Source of the DNA: Nocardia lijiangensis NBRC 108240
Lineage (GTDB): Bacteria > Actinomycetota > Actinomycetes > Mycobacteriales > Mycobacteriaceae
Reading direction: 5' to 3'
Assembly (NCBI RefSeq): GCF_001613045.1
Contig: NZ_BDBP01000092.1
Location: 1-41,968, forward strand
Length of the DNA: 41,968 nucleotides
The position numbers were made by a program, and so were the translations under genes. Shown in pieces: positions 6,950 through 15,364 of this stretch (positions are counted from its first letter, which is position 1; each line of letters opens with the position of its first letter). Under the pieces are notes generated by a model. That model had not been told where the DNA came from, did no database searches, and saw only the letters and a list, made by a program, of their open reading frames with translations.

Positions 6950-9190
6950 ATGAGCCTCGGCACATCCGAGAAGTCCGCCGCCGCGCCCGATGCCGAACCC
7001 GTGCGCCGTGGTCCGCTGGCGCGCTGGACGCGTCGTGTGACGACCCATCCGCGCGCGGTGATCGCGGTCTGGCTGGTCGTGCTCGCGCTGTGCGGCGCGG
7101 GCTACCCGGTGCTCGAATCACGCTTGCAGGCACCGGATCTCACCGTGGACCGTGCCGAATCGGTGGCGGTGCAACGCCTGATCGCCGAGCACTTCCCCGG
7201 CCTGCGGGCCGAACAGGCGCTGCTGGTGTTCGATTCCGGCACCGCCGTCGTGGACACCCCCGAATACCGCGCCCAGATCGAGCGGGCCCGGCACGCTGTC
7301 GAATCGGTCGGCGGCGCGACGGTGCTCGCCGCCCCCGGTGAGGTCGGTGCGCGACACCTGATCTCGGACGACCACCGCACCGCCCTGGCCGTCGTCGCCA
7401 TCGAAGGCGACCAGTCCCACCGTGTCGACGTCTCCGGCGCTCTGCAGGACGCGCTGTCCGCGCTGCCCGGTCGTGATGTGGTCCGCGTCGACCTCACCGG
7501 CTACACCGCGATCCAGAACGATGTGATCATCGCCGAACAGGCCGACGCGCGCCGCGCCGAATCCCTCGGCCTTCCCGTGGCTTTCGCGCTCCTGGTCCTC
7601 GCGCTCGGTGCGGTGTGCGCGGCGTTGCTGCCGATCCTCATGGCCGTCGCCGGACTGCTGACGTGCACCGGCGTGCTCTTGGTCGCCGACACCGTGACGT
7701 CCGTCGACCCGCTGATGCTGTCCATCGCCACCATGATCGGTCTCGGCGTCGGCATCGACTACGCCCTGTTCGTGGTGAGCAGGTTTCGCGAGGAGCTGTC
7801 GGCGCGCGGGGTGACCTCGCGCGCCGACAGCGCCGCGATCCGCGCCGCCGTGACCGCGACCATGGCCACCACGGGCGGCATGGTCCTGGCGTCCGGTTCG
7901 GTCGTGATCGTGTCGCTGGCCTCGCTGCTGGTGGTGCCCGCCGGGGTCTTTCGCGGCATCGTGCTCGGTGTCGGCGTGGCCGTGGCGACGGCGATGCTCG
8001 CCGCCGTGACCCTGCTGCCCGCGATCCTCACCGTGCTGGGCCCCGCCGTGAACCGCTGGCGGGTGCGCGGCCGTGGCGTCGACTCGGACGACAGCGCCGC
8101 CGCGCGCCAGTGGACACGTCGGGTGATGCGCAGGCCGGTCGTCTTCGGGCTGGCCGCCGCGAGCCTGCTCGTCGTGGCCGCGCTGCCGTTGACCGGCCTG
8201 CGCACCGGCTTCGACCTCGGCATCGCGTCGCTGACCGACTACCCCTCCGGTGTCGCGGCCCGCACGGTCGCGGAGAAATTCCCGTCCGGCATGCTCTCGC
8301 CGATGGAGTTCGTCGCCACGGGGTCCGACGGCGGGCCGCTGAACCCCGGCGCGGCGAGCGTCGTGCAAGGCTTCGCCGACGAGCTGCGCGCCGATTCCCG
8401 CGTCGCCGCCGTGTTGACGCAGCGGTCCGACGGCCGTGTCCACCTGACCGTCGTGACCCGCACGCTGATCGACTCGGCCGCGGGCTCGGACCTGGTCGCC
8501 GAACTCGACGCGCGGGCGCGCACCCTCGCCGCCTCGACCCCGGACCTGCGGGTCAGCGCGGGCGGTGCGCCCGCCGGCCTGCTCGAGATCAGCGACGCGA
8601 TTCGCGGCGCCTACTTGTTGGTCGTCGTGATCACGGTGCTGTGCGCGCTGGCGCTGCTGCTGGTTGTCTTCCGCAGCCTCGCCGTGCCGGTGAAGGCCGT
8701 CGCGGTCAATGTGCTCGCCACGGCGGCCGCGCTCGGCATCACCGTCGCGGTGTTCCAATGGGGTTGGGGCGAACCGCTTTTCGACTTCACGAGTCCCGGT
8801 TTCGTCCAGGTCGTGATGCCGCTGATCGTGTTCGTGATCCTGTTCGGCCTCTCCATGGACTACGAGGTGTTCGTCATCCGCCGGATCAGGGAGAACTGGG
8901 ACGCGGCCGCGGCGCGCGGCGCGATCGATCCGGCTGAGGCCAACCGCGATGCGGTCGCGGACGGGATCGGCGCCACCGCCAAACCCGTCGCGGTCGCGGC
9001 GGCGATCATGGTGGTGGTGTTCGCCAGCTTCCTCACCGCGAGCACCCTCGAACTGAAACAGCTCGGCTTCGCGCTGGCCGTGGCGGTCCTGCTCGACGTG
9101 GTCGTCGTTCGACTGGTGCTGGTACCCGCCACCCTCCGGTTGCTCGGCCGCTGGAACTGGTGGCTGCCCGCCCCGCGCGTGCGCAAGTAG
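6950..9190 (+). CDS. MMPL-family (RND-type) lipid transporter
   Basis: The protein has 746 residues from ATG 6950 (MSLGTSEKS); upstream in-frame starts add Arg-rich, non-coding-looking sequence. The layout is that of MMPL proteins: an N-terminal helix (AVIAVWLVVLALCG), an extracytoplasmic domain, a helix bundle with GLGVGIDYALFVVSRFREE, a second extracytoplasmic domain and a second bundle with GLSMDYEVFVIRRIREN. Asp270-Tyr271 and Asp637-Tyr638 are the paired proton-relay residues of the family. MMPL proteins move lipids, glycolipids or lipid-like products across the inner membrane using the proton gradient. The gene ends 23 bp from the convergent beta-lactone-type cluster, so it could export that product, but it is not co-transcribed with it. 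Confidence 0.92.
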   Translation: MSLGTSEKSAAAPDAEPVRRGPLARWTRRVTTHPRAVIAVWLVVLALCGAGYPVLESRLQAPDLTVDRAESVAVQRLIAEHFPGLRAEQALLVFDSGTAVVDTPEYRAQIERARHAVESVGGATVLAAPGEVGARHLISDDHRTALAVVAIEGDQSHRVDVSGALQDALSALPGRDVVRVDLTGYTAIQNDVIIAEQADARRAESLGLPVAFALLVLALGAVCAALLPILMAVAGLLTCTGVLLVADTVTSVDPLMLSIATMIGLGVGIDYALFVVSRFREELSARGVTSRADSAAIRAAVTATMATTGGMVLASGSVVIVSLASLLVVPAGVFRGIVLGVGVAVATAMLAAVTLLPAILTVLGPAVNRWRVRGRGVDSDDSAAARQWTRRVMRRPVVFGLAAASLLVVAALPLTGLRTGFDLGIASLTDYPSGVAARTVAEKFPSGMLSPMEFVATGSDGGPLNPGAASVVQGFADELRADSRVAAVLTQRSDGRVHLTVVTRTLIDSAAGSDLVAELDARARTLAASTPDLRVSAGGAPAGLLEISDAIRGAYLLVVVITVLCALALLLVVFRSLAVPVKAVAVNVLATAAALGITVAVFQWGWGEPLFDFTSPGFVQVVMPLIVFVILFGLSMDYEVFVIRRIRENWDAAAARGAIDPAEANRDAVADGIGATAKPVAVAAAIMVVVFASFLTASTLELKQLGFALAVAVLLDVVVVRLVLVPATLRLLGRWNWWLPAPRVRK

Positions 9191-9213
9191 ATGTCTCAGC
9201 GCGGGTAAGTGAC

Positions 9214-10401
9214 TCAGCGCAAGCGGATGTCGAGCCTGCGGTAGAGCGGGACGAACGCGTTGAACCGGTAGCGGCGGCGGGTGATCTCCCAGGGGCGGCC
9301 CGCCGCGAGCAACGTCTCCAGAAAACGGGTCAGTTGCACGTGGGTGAGCGCGGCGCCGAGGCAGAAGTGCTTGCCGCCGCCGAACCACAGCTGCCGCGTC
9401 TGCGGCACATAACCCAGATCGAGGTCGAACCGGCCGACGGAATTGCCGATGTACCAGGTCATCACCTTGACACGGTCACCGGCGCGCAACCGCCTGCCGC
9501 CGAGTTCGACATCGCCGACGACGCCGCGCCCGACGACCGGCATCGAGCTGGTCACCCGCAGCCCCTCCCGGACCGCGTCGGGGATCCGGCCCGCATCGGC
9601 CAGCAGCCGGTGCTGGGCGCCGGTGTCGTGCAGCAGCGCGACCAGACGGCCGAGGGTACTGGCGAGGGTGACGGTCCCGGCCACCACGAGCAGCACGGTG
9701 AATCCCCGCGTCTGCTCGAGTGTCAGCCCGATGTCACGGCAGCGTCCGATGACGGTCCCGGATTCGGCCGAGTCGTAGACGTGCTCGACGTTCGCGCCGA
9801 TCAGTGCCGCCAGCTCGTTGCCCTTGCGCCGGTTGCGCGGAGGGACGACGGTCGTCGCCCAGTTGCCCTTGCCTAGGTCGGCCAGTCGCTCCATGGCCGC
9901 GAAGAGATCCAGATACGGTGTGTCGGTGCCGGTTTCGCGCGGCAGACCGGCCACGTCGACCATCGTGCGCGCCGTGAACACCCGGCCGAACTCGGCGATG
10001 TCGACCGTCCGTCCCGCGGCCAGATCGGTGCGCAGGCGCTCGAGCTGCGCGCCCGTCGCGTCCTCGACGAGGTGTTCGGACGCGGGCCTGCTGAACAAAT
10101 CCCCGAGCCCGGCGCGCAATCGCTGGTGCTCGGGACCCTCGAAGCGTTCGGCGCCGAATTCGCCCAGCATCTGTGACCACCAGTGCCCCGACGCGCCGTC
10201 CGTCGCGATGCTGAAATGTTCGCTGTCGCGGTGGATTTCGCGCGCGAGTTCCGGATCGGACACCACCCAGCCGAATTTCGGCACGCTGCGGATCGGCCGG
10301 GTGGCGGCTCCGAGCGGCGCGAGCAGCGCCAGGCCCGGCTGGGCGGCGGCGTGCAGGGCGAGTTCGTGCCATTCGGCGGCGCCCGGCAGGGTAACGGTCA
10401 T
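9214..10401 (-). CDS. cytochrome P450 with altered I-helix motif
   Basis: The protein has 395 residues; ATG 10401 overlaps the stop of the amidotransferase gene by 4 bp (ATGA), implying translational coupling. Heme binding is clear: WFGGGKHFCLGAAL with Cys347 as the thiolate ligand, and EGLR (279-282) is the ExxR pair. The I-helix reads AGTVTLAST near 241-249, so the usual acidic residue before the conserved Thr is Val. That may change oxygen activation or indicate non-standard chemistry. Size and motifs fit a soluble bacterial class I P450 that needs a ferredoxin partner, and none is encoded nearby. It is the last gene of the leftward operon and is expected to oxidise an intermediate or product of the cluster. 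Confidence 0.9.
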   Translation of the reverse strand: MTVTLPGAAEWHELALHAAAQPGLALLAPLGAATRPIRSVPKFGWVVSDPELAREIHRDSEHFSIATDGASGHWWSQMLGEFGAERFEGPEHQRLRAGLGDLFSRPASEHLVEDATGAQLERLRTDLAAGRTVDIAEFGRVFTARTMVDVAGLPRETGTDTPYLDLFAAMERLADLGKGNWATTVVPPRNRRKGNELAALIGANVEHVYDSAESGTVIGRCRDIGLTLEQTRGFTVLLVVAGTVTLASTLGRLVALLHDTGAQHRLLADAGRIPDAVREGLRVTSSMPVVGRGVVGDVELGGRRLRAGDRVKVMTWYIGNSVGRFDLDLGYVPQTRQLWFGGGKHFCLGAALTHVQLTRFLETLLAAGRPWEITRRRYRFNAFVPLYRRLDIRLR

Positions 10402-12323
10402 GTGCGGGCTCCCGCGATCGCATCGGGGGTGAAGCGGTCGGCGCTGAACTGGTCGACCACGAGGTGGGTGCACAGGATCGCCATCGCGGCCCATTCGGCC
10501 GTGACGCCCTCCCAGGTGCCGGGCCGGTCCACGGCCGTGCGCCAGATCCGTTCCGTCGCTTCGGGATCGAACAGCCCGTAGCGTCGCGCGGCGGCGCGGG
10601 AGAGATGGCCGGCGGCCAGCTCCGCGCCCGGCCCGCTGAGATACCACGGGCCGACCGGCGTCATGAACGGCTTCTTGCGCCGCCGCACGATCTGTTTGGG
10701 CAGCACATCGGCCATCGCCCGCTTGAGCACGTACTTCTCGGTGCCCAGACGCAGGAGCATGCGCGGGTCGAGCTCGGCGCAGACGTCGAGGACAGCGCGG
10801 TCCAGGAACGGCACCCGCACCTCGAGGCCGTGCGCCATGCCGAGCCGGTCCGAGATCGGCAGCACCCAGTGCGGCAGGCGGGTGTGGAATTCGAAGTGCA
10901 TCTGCCGGTGCAGCGTGCTGTGCTCGGGTGGGCGCGGCAGCGCCGACGGCTCGGGCAGGTCGGCGAGCACGGCGGGCCGCGCCACACCCGACAGCGCGCT
11001 CCACAGATACACCCAGGGCGGCATCTGTCCGTACCGTTCGGTGTATCGCGCACGCTGCGCGGAGATCTCGACGATGTGGCGGTCGATGCCGCTCGGCGCG
11101 CCGATCCATTTCGTCGCCTGCCGCCACACCAGCGGTCGTAGCGCGTCCAGCCGCAGTTTCTCCAATCGCGAGCTCAGCCGCATCAACCGGTAGAAGTCGT
11201 AGCCCGCGAGCAGCTCGTCCGAGCCGTCGCCGCTCATCGCGACCTTGAGCCCTCGATCTCGGGCGAGCGCCGTGAGGTCGAGGAAGGGGGAGGCGACGCC
11301 GCCGTACCAGAACGGAGATTCGAAGTGCCACATGCTCTTCGGCAGCAGCTCGCAGACGCGCGCTCCGGTGATCTCGGCTTCCACGTTCGGCACCCGCAAC
11401 CAGTGCGCGACCAGCCGCGACATGTCGGTCTCGTCGTGGATCGCACCGGACAGCCGCACACTGAGCGTGGTCAGCGGCGCGTCGCAGCGCCGGGCGGCGA
11501 CGGCGGCAATGGCGGAGGAGTCGAGTCCGCCGCTGAGCGCGACGCCCGCGTCCACCTCGTCGGGGACGCGCTTGGCGACCGCGGCGGTGAACACCTCGTC
11601 GAACGCCTCGATCGCCGCGCGTCCGGTGAGCAGCGGTGCGTCGGGGTCGTTGCGCTGGAAGACGCGGAAATAGCGCCTGCTCCGGATGCCGTCGGCGTCC
11701 GCGGTGAGGACGGTGCCCGGCTCCAGGTCGCGCACGTCACGCCAGAACGTGCCCGGCGCGATCGTGTGCCCGTAGAACAGGCAGTCGCTCAGCCCTTGCG
11801 GATCGATCTCCGGCGTGCACGCGCCGGAGGCGAAGAGGCCCTTGATCTCCGAAGCGAACGTCAGGCGGCTGCCGCGCACGTGGTAGAAGAGCGGTTTCAC
11901 CCCGACGCGGTCGCGGGCCAGCGTCAGCCGCCGCCGGGCGGCATCCCAGATCGCGATGCCGAAATCGCCGTCCAGGTGTTCGACGAATCCGTCCCCGTAC
12001 TCCTCGTACAGGTGGGGGACGACCTCGGCGTCGCTGTCGCTGCGGAACCGGTGCCCGCGCGCTGCCAAGTCGCGGCGCAACGCCTTGTGGTTGTAGATCT
12101 CGCCGTTGAGCAGCGCACGCACCGCACCGCTCTCGTCGGCGGTCGGCTGCGCGCCGTGCCGCACGTCCACGATCGACAGGCGCTGGAACCCCAGCGCGGC
12201 GTGCCGGTCGTTCCAGGTGGCGTGGTCGTCGGGGCCGCGGTGACGCAGCACGGCGCACATCGCGGCGAGCGGTCCGGGGTCGACCGGCGCCGCGAAGTCG
12301 GCAATGCCGCAGATGGCGCACAT
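10398..12323 (-). CDS. asnB: asparagine synthase-type glutamine amidotransferase
   Basis: The protein has 641 residues, beginning MCAICGIADF, so after Met removal Cys2 is the N-terminal nucleophile that releases ammonia from glutamine. The GATase II domain (RHRGPDD, LNGEIYNH, SDSDAEV) spans about 1-215. The synthetase domain has the ATP pyrophosphate loop SGGLDSS at 264-270, then SGDGSDELLAGY and a C-terminal region with EVRVPFLD. Both half-sites look intact. The family makes asparagine but is also recruited in secondary metabolism to amidate carboxylates or close rings. Its position inside a four-gene operon with two P450s and a WS/DGAT enzyme, 1 bp after the acyltransferase stop, argues for a tailoring role rather than housekeeping. 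The acceptor is unknown. Confidence 0.9.
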   Translation of the reverse strand: MCAICGIADFAAPVDPGPLAAMCAVLRHRGPDDHATWNDRHAALGFQRLSIVDVRHGAQPTADESGAVRALLNGEIYNHKALRRDLAARGHRFRSDSDAEVVPHLYEEYGDGFVEHLDGDFGIAIWDAARRRLTLARDRVGVKPLFYHVRGSRLTFASEIKGLFASGACTPEIDPQGLSDCLFYGHTIAPGTFWRDVRDLEPGTVLTADADGIRSRRYFRVFQRNDPDAPLLTGRAAIEAFDEVFTAAVAKRVPDEVDAGVALSGGLDSSAIAAVAARRCDAPLTTLSVRLSGAIHDETDMSRLVAHWLRVPNVEAEITGARVCELLPKSMWHFESPFWYGGVASPFLDLTALARDRGLKVAMSGDGSDELLAGYDFYRLMRLSSRLEKLRLDALRPLVWRQATKWIGAPSGIDRHIVEISAQRARYTERYGQMPPWVYLWSALSGVARPAVLADLPEPSALPRPPEHSTLHRQMHFEFHTRLPHWVLPISDRLGMAHGLEVRVPFLDRAVLDVCAELDPRMLLRLGTEKYVLKRAMADVLPKQIVRRRKKPFMTPVGPWYLSGPGAELAAGHLSRAAARRYGLFDPEATERIWRTAVDRPGTWEGVTAEWAAMAILCTHLVVDQFSADRFTPDAIAGART

Positions 12324-12324
12324 C

Positions 12325-13707
12325 TCAGTCCTGCCCGACCGCCGTCGCGGGTGCGAGGAGCCCGTCCAGTTCCCCGAGGGCGGCGTCCATGGCGGCCGTC
12401 AGGTGCTCGATCGGCGGCAGCTTGCCTGCGGCGCCCAGCACGCCGAGGAACAGCTCGTCGCGGTAGCCGAAGCAGGTGAAGTTCAGCGCATTGCCGTGCA
12501 TCAGCAGGGATATCGGATACATCGCGTCCAGGCGAGCGCCATCCCAGAACAGCGCGTCCCGCGGGCCGGGGATATTGGAGATCCCCATGGGGTGCGAGGA
12601 CGGGGCCGACCGGATGCCGAGCAGCAGCGCGAAGACCCACGGGAAGGTGGTGGCCAGGCCGTATCCGATGACCGCGCCGGGCGACATCGCGCCCATGTGC
12701 CGCTTGGCGGCGTCGATCGCGTCCTTGACGGCGGCGAGGCGTCGCACCGGGTCCTCGACGTCGGTCGCCAGCGCCGTGAACATCAGCCCCGCGCGCGTGC
12801 CCACCCGCTGGTCGCCGTCGCGCAGATCGGTCGGCACACCGGCGGTGAGCGGGCGCTCGGGCAGTGCGGCGTGGTCGGCGAGGTAGCCGCGCAACGCGGT
12901 GGCGACCAGATACAGCACCAGATCGTTGACGGTGCAGTCCGCGGCGCGCGCCAGTCGTTTGATCTCGCTCAGCCGGTAGCGGCGCAGCGAGAGGTCCCGC
13001 GCGCCGGTGATCGGACCGTCGAGGACGGAGGGCGGCTGCCGGTACGTCTGTTGCGCGGTCTCCTGTCCTGCCTTGCGCCGCAACGCATCTCGCGCGGCTC
13101 CGGCGACGCCGGACAGTACCGCGAAGAATCCGCGCACCGCCGCGAGCAGCGAACGGATCCCCCTTGCGCGGTCCGGACCGGTCTCGGGTCCCACTGTGAA
13201 GAAGGGTGGCAGGTCGCGCGCCTGCGCGTCGGGGGACAGACCGCCGGTGATGACCCGCACCAGCGAAACACCGTCCAGCAGACTGTGATGCGTCTTCAAT
13301 ACCGCCGCGAACCGGTCCTCGGACTGCCCCGTCACGAAGTGCAGCTCCCACGGCGGCTTGTCCAGGTCCAGCTGCTCGCCGTGAATGCGCGTCACGAGCT
13401 CGACCAGTTCCTCGTGGCCGGTGCCCGCGGGCAGCAGCCACTGCCTGATGTGGTCGGCCGGGTCCACTTCATCGACTTCCCGTACCAGGGCGAGGGATTC
13501 GGCGAGGCGGCCGCGCACCGGGGCGAGGTTCCACGGCGGCGGCGCGGTGAACGGTGCCGCATGCCGCGCGCGCCAGCGGCGCACGAATCCCTCGGCATCG
13601 CCCTCGGGACAGTGGAATTCCATCAGGAACGCCACGTGCATCGGCATCTCCGGCGACTCCAGCGACAACCAGGTCGCGTCGGTGGCCGACAATCGCTTGA
13701 TCGCCAA
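12325..13707 (-). CDS. WS/DGAT-family O-acyltransferase
   Basis: The protein has 460 residues, the normal length for bacterial wax ester synthase / diacylglycerol acyltransferases. It starts MAIKRLSATDATWL, typical of the family, and carries the catalytic HHxxxDG as HHSLLDG at 140-146. The C-terminal half has the conserved ISNIPGPRD. These enzymes move an acyl chain from acyl-CoA to an alcohol and act at the membrane or lipid surface. In nocardiae most copies make triacylglycerol or wax esters. This one lies 9 bp after a P450 and 1 bp before an amidotransferase gene, so it may esterify a hydroxyl created by a P450 or by the OleD-like reductase. That role is inferred from the operon. Confidence 0.9.
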   Translation of the reverse strand: MAIKRLSATDATWLSLESPEMPMHVAFLMEFHCPEGDAEGFVRRWRARHAAPFTAPPPWNLAPVRGRLAESLALVREVDEVDPADHIRQWLLPAGTGHEELVELVTRIHGEQLDLDKPPWELHFVTGQSEDRFAAVLKTHHSLLDGVSLVRVITGGLSPDAQARDLPPFFTVGPETGPDRARGIRSLLAAVRGFFAVLSGVAGAARDALRRKAGQETAQQTYRQPPSVLDGPITGARDLSLRRYRLSEIKRLARAADCTVNDLVLYLVATALRGYLADHAALPERPLTAGVPTDLRDGDQRVGTRAGLMFTALATDVEDPVRRLAAVKDAIDAAKRHMGAMSPGAVIGYGLATTFPWVFALLLGIRSAPSSHPMGISNIPGPRDALFWDGARLDAMYPISLLMHGNALNFTCFGYRDELFLGVLGAAGKLPPIEHLTAAMDAALGELDGLLAPATAVGQD

Positions 13708-13716
13708 ACCGGCCTC

Positions 13717-15084
13717 CTATCCTTCGAATTCGGGGCCGGTTGCCTGGCGCGGCGCGAGGTCGAGCCGCAGGCCGACCGGGATCACGGCGAAATGGAACCG
13801 GTCGTCGGGCGGCGGCACACCGTCCGGGAGCCGGAAATCGAACGTGCGGCAGGTCATCGCGGCCACGCTCTTGACCTCCAGCATCGCCAGGCCGCGGCCC
13901 GGGCAGAACCGCGGCCCCGACCCGAAGGGGATCGCGACCTCGGGGCGGTGCGCCCTATCGTCGGCGTCGCGCAGCCACCGTTCGGGGTCGAACCGCTGCG
14001 GATCGGCGAAGTTCTCCTCCTGGAGGCCCGGATAACGCACGTTGACCAACACCCACGTGCCCGCGGGCACCGCGATGTCGCGCAGCACGGTGTCGTGCAC
14101 GGCCTCCATCAGCAACAGGGGAGTGGTGGGTTGCAGCCGCATCGATTCGGCGACAACGGCTTCCAGGTACGGCTGACGCTCCAGCGTCGACGGTATCCGG
14201 GCAATCTCCTCCCGGATGCGTTCCTGCGCTTCGGGTTCGGAGGCCAGGTGATAGAGCAGCCACGCCGCGGCATTGCTCGTGGTGTCCTGTCCGGCGATCA
14301 GGATCGTCAGCGCCTCGGCGAAGAGTTCGTCGTCGGTGAACGATTCCCCGCCGTCGTGGGCGAGCAGGAACGCTTCGATGAAGTTCGTCGGCTGTTCCGG
14401 TGTCGCGGTGCGCGCACGGGCGACGACCGCGTTCACCTCGGCGCGCAGCGCATCCAGCGCCCGGTCCAGCGCGTGATCGGCGGGCAGCTTGACCCAGCGC
14501 CAGTACGGGAGCGGAATGTTCAAGCGGCGGTTGAGCATCGGGAAGACGTGCTCGAGATGCTGCTGGATGACATCGCCGGACTGCTCGATGGTGTTGATGT
14601 CGTAATCGAAGGTGAGCTTGGCGGTCACGTCCACGGTGTAGCGGGTCAGGTCGGCGCGCACGTCCTCGGGCGGCGCCGCGAGCCAGCGCCTCCGCAGTCG
14701 CTCGGTGATCTGCTCGAGTGTGGTGTGGAACCGCGTGAGATGGGCGGCGTTGAAACCGGGCATGGCCAGCCGCCTGCGCCGCCGCCACGCCTCGCCCTCG
14801 GAGGAGAACAGTCCGTTGGAGCCCATCTCGCTCATGATCGACTCGATCGAGGACTGTCGCCGGTAGGTCCCTGGACGTTGCCGCAGGATCTCCTTGCCGA
14901 GCTCGGGATCGCCGACCACGACCAGTCGCCTGCCCGGCATGCTCAGCCGGTAGACGGGGCCGTATTCCGCGCACCAGCGGTCGAGTTGCCGGTGCAGCCG
15001 CGTCGGTGTGAGTTGCGGAAGGTTGCCCAATACCGGCCAGCCCTCGGGGCCGGGGAGATCGAGGAGCGACATCGGAGCGGACAT
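13717..15084 (-). CDS. cytochrome P450 (first gene of the leftward operon)
   Basis: The protein has 455 residues. ATG 15084 is preferred because a -10-like TAGGCT lies 7 nt upstream, suggesting a leaderless transcript; the open frame continues further upstream but lacks P450 character. The start LDLPGPEGWPVLGNLPQL is the proline-rich hinge of long-form P450s. The I-helix AGQDTTS (264-270) has a normal acid-Thr pair. ESMR (313-316) is the ExxR motif and IPFGSGPRFCPGRG places the heme ligand at Cys394. The overall style resembles fatty-acid- or alkane-type P450s of the CYP4/CYP102-like clan more than compact bacterial forms. It probably hydroxylates a long acyl chain, which the acyltransferase or amidotransferase downstream could then modify. 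Confidence 0.9.
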   Translation of the reverse strand: MSAPMSLLDLPGPEGWPVLGNLPQLTPTRLHRQLDRWCAEYGPVYRLSMPGRRLVVVGDPELGKEILRQRPGTYRRQSSIESIMSEMGSNGLFSSEGEAWRRRRRLAMPGFNAAHLTRFHTTLEQITERLRRRWLAAPPEDVRADLTRYTVDVTAKLTFDYDINTIEQSGDVIQQHLEHVFPMLNRRLNIPLPYWRWVKLPADHALDRALDALRAEVNAVVARARTATPEQPTNFIEAFLLAHDGGESFTDDELFAEALTILIAGQDTTSNAAAWLLYHLASEPEAQERIREEIARIPSTLERQPYLEAVVAESMRLQPTTPLLLMEAVHDTVLRDIAVPAGTWVLVNVRYPGLQEENFADPQRFDPERWLRDADDRAHRPEVAIPFGSGPRFCPGRGLAMLEVKSVAAMTCRTFDFRLPDGVPPPDDRFHFAVIPVGLRLDLAPRQATGPEFEG

Positions 15085-15091
15085 CGAACCG

Positions 15092-15122
15092 AGCCTAATC
15101 ACGAATCGAGTGTTCGGTGCAA
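15092..15122 (-). promoter_or_regulatory. promoter of the leftward operon (TTGCAC-N19-TAGGCT), leaderless
   Basis: On the minus strand TTGCAC (15122-15117) and TAGGCT (15097-15092) are 19 nt apart. TAGGCT ends 7 nt before the ATG at 15084, so the mRNA would start at the start codon. The same TAGGCT hexamer precedes alaS in the same geometry. Confidence 0.45.
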
Positions 15123-15233
15123 TCGGAGACGGTAATTCATCGCGGGAGACGAGGTTCGCTCCGAACATTTGTCTCGAAGTAGCAAGGCGCTCATATCGAT
15201 TGGTGATCCCCCTCACTCGATCGGCAGCGGAAG

Positions 15234-15263
15234 TGGACTGCTGTCGCGGTCTGGTCGTAGTGT
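15234..15263 (+). promoter_or_regulatory. candidate promoter of the rightward operon (TGGACT-N18-TAGTGT)
   Basis: TGGACT (15234-15239) and TAGTGT (15258-15263) are 18 nt apart and would give a 5' leader of about 95 nt before the ATG at 15365. It is the best match in the 280-bp divergent gap. I found no convincing short palindrome there, only TGTTCGG / CCGAACA about 45 bp apart near 15111 and 15162. Confidence 0.3.
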
Positions 15264-15364
15264 CGCAACCGTCCGGTCGGTCCGGGTTCCCATCGCCCCC
15301 TTGCTGTCTCAGCGCCGTGTTTCGCCATTTTCGTGGTGACCGCGGCCATCGGAGGAAATCTCAT

